Shown: in pieces, positions 1 to 6,543 of the stretch | Layout: each line of letters starts with the position of its first letter | Numbering within the stretch: the stretch's first letter is position 1 | From: DAOTVD01 sp034437075 | GTDB lineage: Bacteria; Chloroflexota; Anaerolineae; Aggregatilineales; J027 | Assembly (NCBI GenBank): GCA_034437075.1 | Contig: DAOTVD010000420.1 | Span: 1-12,546 of the forward strand | Reading direction: 5' to 3' | Length of the DNA stretch: 12,546 nucleotides | Translations under genes and position numbers: made by a program | The notes under the pieces: generated by a model | What the model saw: the letters and a program-made list of their open reading frames with translations, nothing else | Told to the model about the DNA's origin: nothing | The model's database searches: none

Positions 1-685
1 ACGGATTAATGCCCGTACTCCGATTGTACCAGCCATAGCGCGCGCAGGCTTCCCAACACAAGTCAAACGCATCATCATACGGCCCATCTACCAGAATGAC
101 CTCCGCGCCATAGACCAACAATTGCGCAATTTTGGCTTGCGGCGCGCTGGCGGGCACGAAGATCACGGCTTGGATGCTACCCACCGCCGCACAAATCCCT
201 GCCAGGGCCGCCGCTGCGTTCCCCGTGCTGGCCGTCGCGACCACTGGCGCGCCAATCGTCAGGGCCTGGTGTACGACCATCGCGCTGGCGCGGTCTTTGA
301 ACGAGCCCGTCGGGTTTTTGCCATCATCAATGATCGCGTAAGGATGACGTTCATTCGGTGGATAATAAGGCGTGCCACCCACTTGCAAGGGGATGGTCTG
401 GGCAGGCGGGGGCATATCTTGAGCAATGGGTAAAAAGCGTTCTTCTTCCCAGACGTTAGCTTTGGGTTGCTGCGGGTTCTGGCGGCCTGGCCAAATGACT
501 GAGGTATCGAGCACGACATCCAAGGTGCCCACCTGGCCACAGGCCGAGCAGATATAACGGGCCTCATCCAGGCCGATGACATCATTGCAGACGGTGCAAC
601 GATAGCCTTTGGCCTGGGGAATACGCGCGGCTAATGATTTATCGCCAACGTTATTTTGGGAAATATTTGGGATATCTTGGGCCAT
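1..685 (-). CDS. Threonine synthase-like PLP enzyme (3' end cut by window)
   Basis: Fold-type II pyridoxal-phosphate enzyme, of which the first 228 residues are visible. An N-terminal zinc ribbon is formed by Cys30, Cys33, Cys46 and Cys49. The PLP-lysine motif GKNPTGSFKDR follows at 122-132 (Lys130 should form the Schiff base), and the phosphate-binding STGNAAAALA at 153-162. This layout is typical of bacterial and archaeal threonine synthases, which convert O-phosphohomoserine to threonine. The ATG at 683-685 lies 4 bases after the stop of the carbamate kinase gene, so the two are almost certainly co-transcribed. In E. coli the equivalent catabolic cluster carries ygeX, a 2,3-diaminopropionate ammonia-lyase of the same fold, so this protein may be an ammonia-lyase rather than a biosynthetic threonine synthase. 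The family assignment is firm; the substrate is open. Confidence 0.85.
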   Translation of the reverse strand, partial: MAQDIPNISQNNVGDKSLAARIPQAKGYRCTVCNDVIGLDEARYICSACGQVGTLDVVLDTSVIWPGRQNPQQPKANVWEEERFLPIAQDMPPPAQTIPLQVGGTPYYPPNERHPYAIIDDGKNPTGSFKDRASAMVVHQALTIGAPVVATASTGNAAAALAGICAAVGSIQAVIFVPASAPQAKIAQLLVYGAEVILVDGPYDDAFDLCWEACARYGWYNRSTGINP

Positions 686-689
686 ATTT

Positions 690-1643
690 CTATCCAGGTA
701 CGGTCAAAGTTCCAGAATGACCCTGCAAAGCATCGAACAAGTGCGGTGGGTCGGTGATGATGGCTTGCGGGCCACCATTTTCAACAAAGTTGATGACGGC
801 TTGCATCTTGGGCTTCATGCTGCCCTCGGCAAAATGGCCTTCGTCCATATATTGCTTGGCCTCGCGCAGCGTAATTTCGTGCAGGTCTTTCTGCTGGGGC
901 GTGTTGAAGTTCAGCGACACGCGCTCTACCCCTGTGGAAATCATGAAGATATCTGCGCCAACTTTTTGGGCCAACAAGCTACTGGCCAGGTCTTTATCCA
1001 CCACCGCGCTAACGCCACGCAGTTCACCGCGCGCGTTACGCATCACCGGGATGCCGCCGCCGCCGCAGGCAACCACCACATAGCCCCGGCGCGACATTGT
1101 GCGGATGGCGCCGAGTTCCACTATATCCAACGGTTGAGGCGAGGGCACCACGCGGCGGTATCCCCGGCCCGCATCTTCCATGATCTGCCAGCCCTCCGCC
1201 TTAAATTGCTGCGCGCGCGCTTCGTCCATAAAGGCGCCGATGGGCTTGGTCGGGCGCTCGAAAGCCGGGTCATCGGCGCTGACGAGGGTCTGCGTAACCA
1301 AGGTCACAATCGTTTTGTTCAAGCGCAGCACGCGCAGCGAATTATCCAGCGCTTGTTGCAACATATACCCAATCGCACCCTGGGTATCGGCACCGATGAG
1401 GTCTAAGGGCGTTTCGTGCACTTCGTGGGCGGCCAATTCGTTGCGCCGCAAGATAAAACCCACTTGGGGGCCATTGCCATGGGTCAGGATGACATTCCAC
1501 CCTGCCTGAATAATCTTGGCGACATGCTCGGTCGTCTGGCGCACGGCATCCCATTGGTTGGTCACCTGCGGATTATTCTTATCGACAATCAACGAATTGC
1601 CACCAACGGCAATCACGGCGGTACGGCTCACGGGCGCATTCAT
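690..1643 (-). CDS. arcC: Carbamate kinase
   Basis: Cytoplasmic kinase that converts carbamoyl phosphate and ADP to carbamate and ATP, the energy-yielding last step of carbamoyl-phosphate catabolism. The 317-residue protein has all the family landmarks: VGGN (13-16), HGNGPQVG (55-62), DAGRGYRRVVPSP (157-169), CGGGGIPV (193-200), DKDLASSLLA (216-225) and GSMKPKMQA (274-282). Length is normal for the family. I chose the ATG at 1641-1643 because the family normally begins a few residues before the VALGGN-type strand; a longer frame up to 1712 would translate an intercistronic hairpin and has no ribosome site. The ribosome site of the chosen start is weak (AAGA). It follows the carbamoyltransferase gene after 73 bases and precedes the PLP enzyme by 4 bases. 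It is the counterpart of yqeA in the E. coli ygeW-ygeX-ygeY-hyuA-yqeA cluster. Confidence 0.95.
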   Translation of the reverse strand: MNAPVSRTAVIAVGGNSLIVDKNNPQVTNQWDAVRQTTEHVAKIIQAGWNVILTHGNGPQVGFILRRNELAAHEVHETPLDLIGADTQGAIGYMLQQALDNSLRVLRLNKTIVTLVTQTLVSADDPAFERPTKPIGAFMDEARAQQFKAEGWQIMEDAGRGYRRVVPSPQPLDIVELGAIRTMSRRGYVVVACGGGGIPVMRNARGELRGVSAVVDKDLASSLLAQKVGADIFMISTGVERVSLNFNTPQQKDLHEITLREAKQYMDEGHFAEGSMKPKMQAVINFVENGGPQAIITDPPHLFDALQGHSGTLTVPG

Positions 1644-1671
1644 GCTGGGTATCTTTCTTGTATAAACTATA

Positions 1672-1700
1672 CACGCCGAGCAGGGTATCTGCTCAGCGTG
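1672..1700 (-). other. Intercistronic hairpin before carbamate kinase
   Basis: An inverted repeat of 5+6 paired bases with one C/A mismatch closes over a 5-base loop: cacgc-c-gagcag / ctgctc-a-gcgtg. It lies in the 73-bp gap between the carbamoyltransferase stop (1717) and the carbamate kinase start (1643). It is followed in the reading direction by an AT-rich GTATA-GTT-TATAC palindrome (1660-1672) but no clean run of T, so it is a weak candidate for an intrinsic terminator. It may be an attenuator or an mRNA-processing or stabilising stem that adjusts the ratio of the two enzymes. The fold is seen; the role is inferred. Confidence 0.5.
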
Positions 1701-1716
1701 CAGCGCAAACATAGAT

Positions 1717-2700
1717 TTAGGACATTGTCAGGGCCATGACGGCCTTTTGAACATGCAGCCGATTTTCGGCCTCATCATAGACGATGCTCTGCGGGCCATC
1801 CAACACGCTATCGGTCACTTCGATATTGCGGTCGGCGGGCAAGCAGTGCATATATACCGCATTCTCGTTGGCCATCCCCATACGCCGATCATCGGTGATC
1901 CAATCGGTATATTGCTTGCCAATCTTCGCGGATTCTTCATTATCTTCGGTGGTCAGTAGCGCGCCCCAACTCTTGGGGTAGACGATGTCCGCGCCATCGA
2001 AACCGGCGTCGAAATCATCCAACATTTCGAAGCTGCCGCCGTGCTTTTTCGTGTTATCTTTGGCTTGCTGCACGATGTCCGGCATGAGCTTATACTCCGG
2101 CGGATGGGTCAGACGGACATTCATACCGAAGCGCGTCATCAGCAAAATGAGGCTTTGTGGCACGCTGATCGGTTTCTGATAGCTGCTGGCATAGGCCCAC
2201 GAGACGTTGATCGTTTTGCCCTTCAGCCCCTCGCGCCCGAATTTCTCTGTGATGGTCATCAGGTCGGCCAAAATCTGGAAAGGGTGATACACATCACACT
2301 GCATATTCAACACCGGAACCCGGCTGGCGGCGGCGACATCCCGGATGTAATCATTGCCGACGCCCCAATCACATTGGCGGATAGCGATGCCGTCGAAATA
2401 GCGCCCAAAGATTTCGCCAATTTCTTTGGCGGTGTCGCCGTGCGAGATTTGCGTCGTGGTGTGGTCGATGAACGCGGCATGCCCGCCGAGTTGGGCCATA
2501 CCGGCCTCGAAGCTGCCGCGCGTGCGGGTGCTGGTGAAGAAAAACAACATCGCCAGCGCTTTATCCCGCAATAACGCCTGGGATTCGCCAAGTGCGCGCT
2601 TGCGCTTCAGATCATACGCGACCTCTAGCACAGTCTCAATTTCTTCTTTGGTCCATTCTTGGGTCGAGATCATATCCCGCCCGCGTAAGTGCGTTTGCAT
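1717..2700 (-). CDS. ygeW: Knotted-type carbamoyltransferase, YgeW/AOTCase-like
   Basis: Transfers or phosphorolytically removes a carbamoyl group; in a catabolic cluster the likely direction is carbamoyl-substrate plus phosphate to carbamoyl phosphate, which carbamate kinase then uses. The 327 residues show the carbamoyl-phosphate motif STRTR (57-61), HPFQILAD (139-146), a proline-bearing loop KPISVPQ (176-182) and HCLPADR (285-291). The loop plus VYPKSWGA (240-247, instead of the SMG loop of ornithine carbamoyltransferase) points to the knotted transcarbamylases: YgeW and N-acetylornithine carbamoyltransferase. The C-terminal ENRLHVQKA (312-320) is very like N-acetylornithine carbamoyltransferase as I remember it. 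E. coli YgeW is about 70 residues longer. The start at 2700 is supported by AGAGGA seven bases upstream. It begins 39 bases after the M20 hydrolase gene. The true acceptor substrate cannot be read from sequence. Confidence 0.88.
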   Translation of the reverse strand: MQTHLRGRDMISTQEWTKEEIETVLEVAYDLKRKRALGESQALLRDKALAMLFFFTSTRTRGSFEAGMAQLGGHAAFIDHTTTQISHGDTAKEIGEIFGRYFDGIAIRQCDWGVGNDYIRDVAAASRVPVLNMQCDVYHPFQILADLMTITEKFGREGLKGKTINVSWAYASSYQKPISVPQSLILLMTRFGMNVRLTHPPEYKLMPDIVQQAKDNTKKHGGSFEMLDDFDAGFDGADIVYPKSWGALLTTEDNEESAKIGKQYTDWITDDRRMGMANENAVYMHCLPADRNIEVTDSVLDGPQSIVYDEAENRLHVQKAVMALTMS

Positions 2701-2707
2701 AGCTGTT

Positions 2708-2713
2708 TCCTCT
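2708..2713 (-). promoter_or_regulatory. Ribosome binding site of the carbamoyltransferase gene
   Basis: AGAGGA, seven bases before the ATG at 2698-2700. It decides the start in favour of this ATG over the later in-frame ATG at residue 10. Confidence 0.7.
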
Positions 2714-2739
2714 GTTTTTGTGTTATGGATACTAAATGT

Positions 2740-3942
2740 TTAGTCGGGCAATAAACCCGGTAAGAGCGCATAAAAAGCCGTTGCTTCGACCACATCATCC
2801 AGGCGTACCTGGTCCAAAACCGTATGCGCGTGAATCTCATTACCAGGGCCATAGCCAATGGATGGAATCCCCGCCAGGCCGGACCAATACGTGCCATTGG
2901 TGGAAAAATCCCATTTACCGCCCTCGGTTTTTTCGCCCGTCAGCGCTTCGATGGCATCCAGCCCAGCTTGCACCAGGGGATGGTCATTCGGGTGCGCCCA
3001 GGCGGGGTAGATTTTATCGCGCGTCATGACAAAACCGTTATAGGCTTCCAGCGAGTCGCGCAAAATTTCCACGGTTACATCCTCCCGGTCGCCAATAAGG
3101 GCTTGAATCTGGGCTTTGCAACTTTCGGCGTCTTCGCCAAAGGTCATGCGCCGGTCAATGTACATCACGGCTTCGCCGGGTACGGCGTTAATGGAGGGCG
3201 TTTCGACGTGAATATCTGTGACAGTGATGCGCCCCTCGCCCAAAAATGGGTCGTTACCGAGTTGGGGCTGCATATCTTTAATAGCATCAATGATCGGCAG
3301 CAGTTTATAAATCGGATTATCGCCCAGGTAATTGCTGGCCGCGTGCGCGCTTTTGCCCTTGGCCACGACCTTCATCTCCACACGGCCCTTATGCCCGCGA
3401 TAAACCTTCATGTTGGTCGGTTCGCCAATCACCACGAAGTCGGGGCGGATGCCTTCTTCTTCGACGAACACCTGCGGCGCGACACCATCATCCCATTCTT
3501 CGATATTGCCGAAAAAATAGGCGGTGAGGCCCTCTAGCAGGCCGAGCTCGTGGGCAAAGGCCAGGCCGTAGATCATGCCGGGGGTGCTATTTTTCTCGTC
3601 GCAGGCCCCCCGCGCAAAATACACGCCATCTTCTTCTTTGCCGGTAAAAGGGTCCCATTCCCATTCATCCGGGTCGCCAATGCCGACCGTATCCAGATGG
3701 CTATCGTAGACCAGTTTGCGCGGGCCATCGCCGATTTCGCCCACGACATTGCCTTGTTTGTCGTACCACACTTTGCGAAAGCCGAGCTTTTCCATCTCTT
3801 GAGCCGCCCGTTGGGCCACGGCTTCGATCTGGCTATCCATGCTGGGGATGGCACACAGTTCCTTAAAGAACGTCAGCATGGCGTCGCGGTGGGCCTCGAT
3901 GCGTTGGCGTATATCGGGAATTTTCTGAATGGGGTCAGACAT
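2740..3942 (-). CDS. ygeY: M20 family metallohydrolase, YgeY type
   Basis: Zinc-dependent amidohydrolase of the M20 peptidase family, 400 residues, close to the length of E. coli YgeY. Metal ligands are recognisable: His82 and Asp84 in YDSHLDTV, Asp115 in GACDEKNS, the Glu148/Glu149 pair in GNIEEWDDG, Glu174 in GEPTN and the C-terminal His in EIHAHT (369-374). KGKSAHAA (196-203) is the typical dimerisation-domain motif. In the ygeW-ygeX-ygeY-hyuA-ssnA clusters this family is thought to hydrolyse an amide intermediate of purine breakdown. ATG at 3940-3942 is preceded by AGGAG with 5-base spacing. It is the first gene after a 136-bp gap that holds a TATAAT box and an inverted repeat, so it probably starts its own transcript leading into the carbamoyltransferase, carbamate kinase and PLP genes. 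A general dipeptidase or succinyl-diaminopimelate desuccinylase-like role is the alternative. Confidence 0.9.
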   Translation of the reverse strand: MSDPIQKIPDIRQRIEAHRDAMLTFFKELCAIPSMDSQIEAVAQRAAQEMEKLGFRKVWYDKQGNVVGEIGDGPRKLVYDSHLDTVGIGDPDEWEWDPFTGKEEDGVYFARGACDEKNSTPGMIYGLAFAHELGLLEGLTAYFFGNIEEWDDGVAPQVFVEEEGIRPDFVVIGEPTNMKVYRGHKGRVEMKVVAKGKSAHAASNYLGDNPIYKLLPIIDAIKDMQPQLGNDPFLGEGRITVTDIHVETPSINAVPGEAVMYIDRRMTFGEDAESCKAQIQALIGDREDVTVEILRDSLEAYNGFVMTRDKIYPAWAHPNDHPLVQAGLDAIEALTGEKTEGGKWDFSTNGTYWSGLAGIPSIGYGPGNEIHAHTVLDQVRLDDVVEATAFYALLPGLLPD

Positions 3943-3947
3943 ACTTG

Positions 3948-3952
3948 CTCCT
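3948..3952 (-). promoter_or_regulatory. Ribosome binding site of the M20 hydrolase gene
   Basis: AGGAG five bases before the ATG at 3940-3942; one of the best ribosome sites in the window. Confidence 0.65.
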
Positions 3953-3985
3953 GTATTGACCGATTGATGCGTGCGAGAAAACTAG

Positions 3986-4003
3986 GCTGACAGCCTTGTC
4001 AGC
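3986..4003. promoter_or_regulatory. Perfect 7-bp inverted repeat, candidate operator
   Basis: gctgaca-gcct-tgtcagc is a perfect 7+7 inverted repeat with a 4-base centre. It lies 16 bases downstream of the TATAAT box at 4020-4025 and 43 bases before the M20 hydrolase start, so it sits close to the expected transcription start. Position and symmetry fit an operator for a dimeric repressor, or an RNA stem in the leader. It has no following T-run, so it is not a normal terminator. The repeat is seen; regulation is inferred. Confidence 0.5.
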
Positions 4004-4019
4004 GCAAATACAAGAGGGC

Positions 4020-4025
4020 ATTATA
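4020..4025 (-). promoter_or_regulatory. Candidate -10 box upstream of the M20 hydrolase gene
   Basis: TATAAT read on the minus strand in the 136-bp gap 3943-4078. No good -35 hexamer lies 16-18 bases upstream, so if real it needs an activator or a different sigma preference. The rest of this gap shows no gene. Confidence 0.4.
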
Positions 4026-4078
4026 ACGCAATGTAACCGCATATCATTGGGTGAATGTGACGATCTTTGCTTGTTGAA

Positions 4079-4753
4079 TTAGGTTGTGGCGGACGAATCG
4101 TCTTGCTCGGCTAAGAATTCACGAATGCGTTCGGGAGTCGTCTGGCTGATTTCGGTGTAGGTGTCCGCAATATCATCTAAACGATTGGTTAGGTTCTCAA
4201 TTCTGGCGCTATAGCGTTGCAAGCCATGGTTGGGGGCTGCCGTGGCAAAGCCCATCACCTTGGCGGGGATGTCGCCATGCATGGTCAGCCCCTCTTCGAT
4301 GCGCCCGACGAGCCATTCGCGTGCTTGCTGGGCCGTGAGGGCACTCTCGCTATCTGCCGGATAGAGCGTCTGGATGCGGTCGGCATTCTGCAACTGGTCA
4401 ACCAGTTCGGCGATGCGTTCGCCCAAGCGTTGCATTTGGTCGAGTAGCTCATCGGTGCGCGTGCCCGCGTGTAAATCTTTGCTCACCTGATAGGTCGCGC
4501 GCTCGGAGGCCAGCATGCGTTCGTAGTAGGTGTAGTAAGCCGGGGCGACATGGTCGCTGAGGATTTCCTTCACGCGGCGATGCCGCACTGTGACCGTCTC
4601 ATCATTGTAGTAAACGTTGCGCAAGCGTCGCATGCGCAGTTCGACCGAGTCTCGCCCGAAACTCGCCTGGATACTCAGTAGAATATCTTCGATTAATTCT
4701 GCGATGAGGCGCGTAATGTGCGCCAGCATGTTGTTTGAGCGTGATGATTTCAT
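4079..4753 (-). CDS. Uncharacterised helical protein inside the purine/hydantoin run
   Basis: Unrecognised 224-residue protein. It has no signal peptide, no cysteines and no strongly hydrophobic segment long enough for a clear membrane span, although residues 9-30 (helix with LIAELIEDILLSI) are amphipathic. It looks almost wholly alpha-helical, with heptad-like stretches around 100-126 (LLDQMQRLGERIAELVDQL) and 180-220, so a coiled coil or helical bundle is likely. It starts 14 bases after the hydantoinase stop, which places it in that operon, and it is followed by the 136-bp gap before the M20 gene. ATG at 4751-4753 is taken; a second ATG at residue 9 is possible and neither has a strong ribosome site. 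The position suggests a partner or scaffold of the pathway enzymes, but nothing in its sequence shows this. Confidence 0.8.
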   Translation of the reverse strand: MKSSRSNNMLAHITRLIAELIEDILLSIQASFGRDSVELRMRRLRNVYYNDETVTVRHRRVKEILSDHVAPAYYTYYERMLASERATYQVSKDLHAGTRTDELLDQMQRLGERIAELVDQLQNADRIQTLYPADSESALTAQQAREWLVGRIEEGLTMHGDIPAKVMGFATAAPNHGLQRYSARIENLTNRLDDIADTYTEISQTTPERIREFLAEQDDSSATT

Positions 4754-4767
4754 AGATTCATCATATC

Positions 4768-6132
4768 TCAGGTGTAGCGCGGAATAAAGCGCCCTGCGCC
4801 CTTTTCACCCACAAATTTGCCATCCTGGACGACGACCCGCCCCCGACTGAAGACGGTTTGGGGCCAACCCTGGATGTCTAGCCCGTTATAGGGCGTCCAA
4901 TCGCAGTTTTCGTGCAAGGTTTCCGCCGAGAGCGCCCGGCACGCGGCAGGGTCAAAAATCACGATGTCGGCATCGTACCCTGGCGCGAGTGTGCCCTTGG
5001 TCGCCAGATGATGCAAGCGCGCCGGGGTCGTGCAACACAAGTCCACCCAGCGATTGAGCGAAAAATGGCCACCCAGCACGCCATAGCTATATAGCGCCGC
5101 AAAACGCATTTCGATAGATGGCACGCCGCCCGGAACCTTGCTGAAATTTTGCGCGTAGCCGTGTTCTTTTTGGGCGTGCGTCCAGGGGCAATGATCGGTA
5201 CTCACGAGTTGCAACTCATCCCGCGCGAGGGCTTCCCAAAGGTATAGGCGATCATGCTCGCCGCGCAAGGGTGGCGCGCAGATAGGATACGCTGCCGCAA
5301 CGCCATCGGCCTCGAAGGCTTTATCGGTCAGAAAAAGATACTGCGGGCAAGTTTCACCATATACGGGTAACCCCCGCGCACGGGCTGCTGCAATGCGCTT
5401 TGTCGTCTCGATATTGCCTACATGAAAAATCAGCACAGGCACGCCGACATAGGTCGCCAGGTCGATGACGCGCCCCGCCGCTTCGCTTTCCATAATGGCC
5501 GGGCGGCTGCGCGGATGCCAGCGCGGGTGGGTATGGCCTTCGTCCAAGTGCCGCGCGATCAGGGCGGTGATGATCTCCCAATTTTCGGCATGTACCACGG
5601 GCAAGCCGTTCATATCGCGCACGGCTTCTAGCGCCCGCCATAGCCCGGCATCATCCAGGCGATAGCCATAGGCCATGTACAGTTTGTAGGTGCTGATGCC
5701 CGCTTCGGCCACCGCGCGGACTTCGTGTAAACGGTCGAGATGATGCGGGCCGATATTCATGTGAAAGGCATAATCAATGACTACTTGCGGATCGCCTTCC
5801 GCGCGGCGGCGCTCCAAGGCTTGTAGCATGGACTCCTCTGCTTCGGGATGCACAAAGGGGATGACGCAAGTCGTGCCCCCCAGGGCCGCCGCGCGCGTGC
5901 CTGTGAAGAAATCATCCGAGGAGACAAGCCCCCCGCCTAAGTCCAGGCTCAGATGCACATGAGTATCGACCGCGCCGGGCGTGACGAACTTATCCGTCGC
6001 GTCGATCACCTGCGCGCCCTCTAAATCGTGGCCGATAGCCGCGATGCGTTCGCCTCGGATGCCTAAATCTGCGTGATAAGTTGCCTCGGCAGTTACAATA
6101 CTGCCATTTTTGATGACGATATCGTAATTCAT
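4768..6132 (-). CDS. hyuA: Dihydropyrimidinase/hydantoinase (HyuA type)
   Basis: Binuclear-zinc amidohydrolase that opens cyclic ureides (hydantoin, dihydropyrimidine or allantoin-like rings) to carbamoyl amino acids. The 454 residues carry the full metal site: His58 and His60 in DTHVH, Lys150 in STYKLYMAYG (the lysine that becomes carbamylated), His181 in HAEN, His237 in FHVGN and Asp313 in STDHCP. The C-terminal LAPGYDADIVIFDP (382-395) is the usual small beta-domain strand. An in-frame extension to 6243 exists, but the ATG at 6130-6132 is right: it starts at the family's usual N-terminus, has GGGGAGGA six bases upstream, and overlaps the stop of the preceding membrane-protein gene as ATGA. 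It is the likely ring-opening step of the purine/ureide pathway in this cluster. D-hydantoinase, dihydropyrimidinase and allantoinase cannot be told apart with certainty. Confidence 0.93.
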   Translation of the reverse strand: MNYDIVIKNGSIVTAEATYHADLGIRGERIAAIGHDLEGAQVIDATDKFVTPGAVDTHVHLSLDLGGGLVSSDDFFTGTRAAALGGTTCVIPFVHPEAEESMLQALERRRAEGDPQVVIDYAFHMNIGPHHLDRLHEVRAVAEAGISTYKLYMAYGYRLDDAGLWRALEAVRDMNGLPVVHAENWEIITALIARHLDEGHTHPRWHPRSRPAIMESEAAGRVIDLATYVGVPVLIFHVGNIETTKRIAAARARGLPVYGETCPQYLFLTDKAFEADGVAAAYPICAPPLRGEHDRLYLWEALARDELQLVSTDHCPWTHAQKEHGYAQNFSKVPGGVPSIEMRFAALYSYGVLGGHFSLNRWVDLCCTTPARLHHLATKGTLAPGYDADIVIFDPAACRALSAETLHENCDWTPYNGLDIQGWPQTVFSRGRVVVQDGKFVGEKGAGRFIPRYT

Positions 6133-6536
6133 GAGCCATCCTCCCCGGATTGATTTTCGGCGTCGTCGTTCACCTGGCTCTCGCGGTACCAATCGCGCAA
6201 TGTGCTCAAGATCGGTTCTAGGGCTTCGTGCCACGCGACCCACAGAAAAATCGGCAAGCCAATGAAAATGACCACAAAATCGCTTAGTCGCTCTGTGGTG
6301 ATGCCGATGTCTTGGCCCAATTGTAAATAGGCCATCACGATGAGAATCAGGCCAACGATAACCGCGTTAATCATCAAGATAACGGAAACAGGAATATGAA
6401 ATTGGGGTTTATCTTGAGTATCAGCATCCTCTGTGCTATCCCGAAAAACGGCCCGCGATAAAACACCCGCCAAGATCATCAGCCCGGCGTACATGCCCAA
6501 CACAAAAACCAGCAGCGTCAGATCACGTTCTTGCAT
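6129..6536 (-). CDS. Small three-helix membrane protein, unknown function
   Basis: Unrecognised 135-residue integral membrane protein. Three hydrophobic segments are visible at about 7-29, 48-71 and 85-103, joined by a short charged loop (31-47, DSTEDADTQDK) and followed by a very acidic hydrophilic tail (115-135). It starts 7 bases after the stop of the deaminase gene and its TGA overlaps the hydantoinase ATG by 4 bases, so translation of the two is probably coupled. It is too small and has too few helices for a typical purine permease. It could be a membrane anchor or a small accessory of a transporter or redox enzyme; nothing in the sequence decides. No strong ribosome site is seen at its ATG, which agrees with coupling to the upstream gene. 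Confidence 0.85.
   Translation of the reverse strand: MQERDLTLLVFVLGMYAGLMILAGVLSRAVFRDSTEDADTQDKPQFHIPVSVILMINAVIVGLILIVMAYLQLGQDIGITTERLSDFVVIFIGLPIFLWVAWHEALEPILSTLRDWYRESQVNDDAENQSGEDGS
6139..6146 (-). promoter_or_regulatory. Ribosome binding site of the hydantoinase gene
   Basis: GGGGAGGA, six bases before the ATG at 6130-6132 and lying inside the end of the membrane-protein gene. It is the strongest ribosome site in the window and fixes the hydantoinase start. Confidence 0.75.
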
Positions 6537-6543
6537 CGGTAGA

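Noticed and set aside
609..1406. Long plus-strand open frame of 265 residues.
   Set aside because: It lies opposite the carbamate kinase gene, whose motifs are complete; the plus-strand product shows no recognisable motif.
1672..1700. Rho-independent terminator after the carbamoyltransferase gene.
   Set aside because: The stem is good but the following sequence has no T-run, and carbamate kinase belongs to the same functional set.
1644..1712. Upstream extension of carbamate kinase by 23 residues.
   Set aside because: It would translate the intercistronic hairpin, has no ribosome site and goes beyond the usual N-terminus of the family.
2041..3537. Plus-strand open frames of 177 and 237 residues.
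   Set aside because: Both are mirror frames of the carbamoyltransferase and M20 hydrolase genes, caused by codon bias.
6133..6243. Upstream extension of the hydantoinase by 37 residues.
   Set aside because: The extension overlaps the membrane-protein gene, is Arg-rich and lacks family similarity; the internal ATG has a strong ribosome site.
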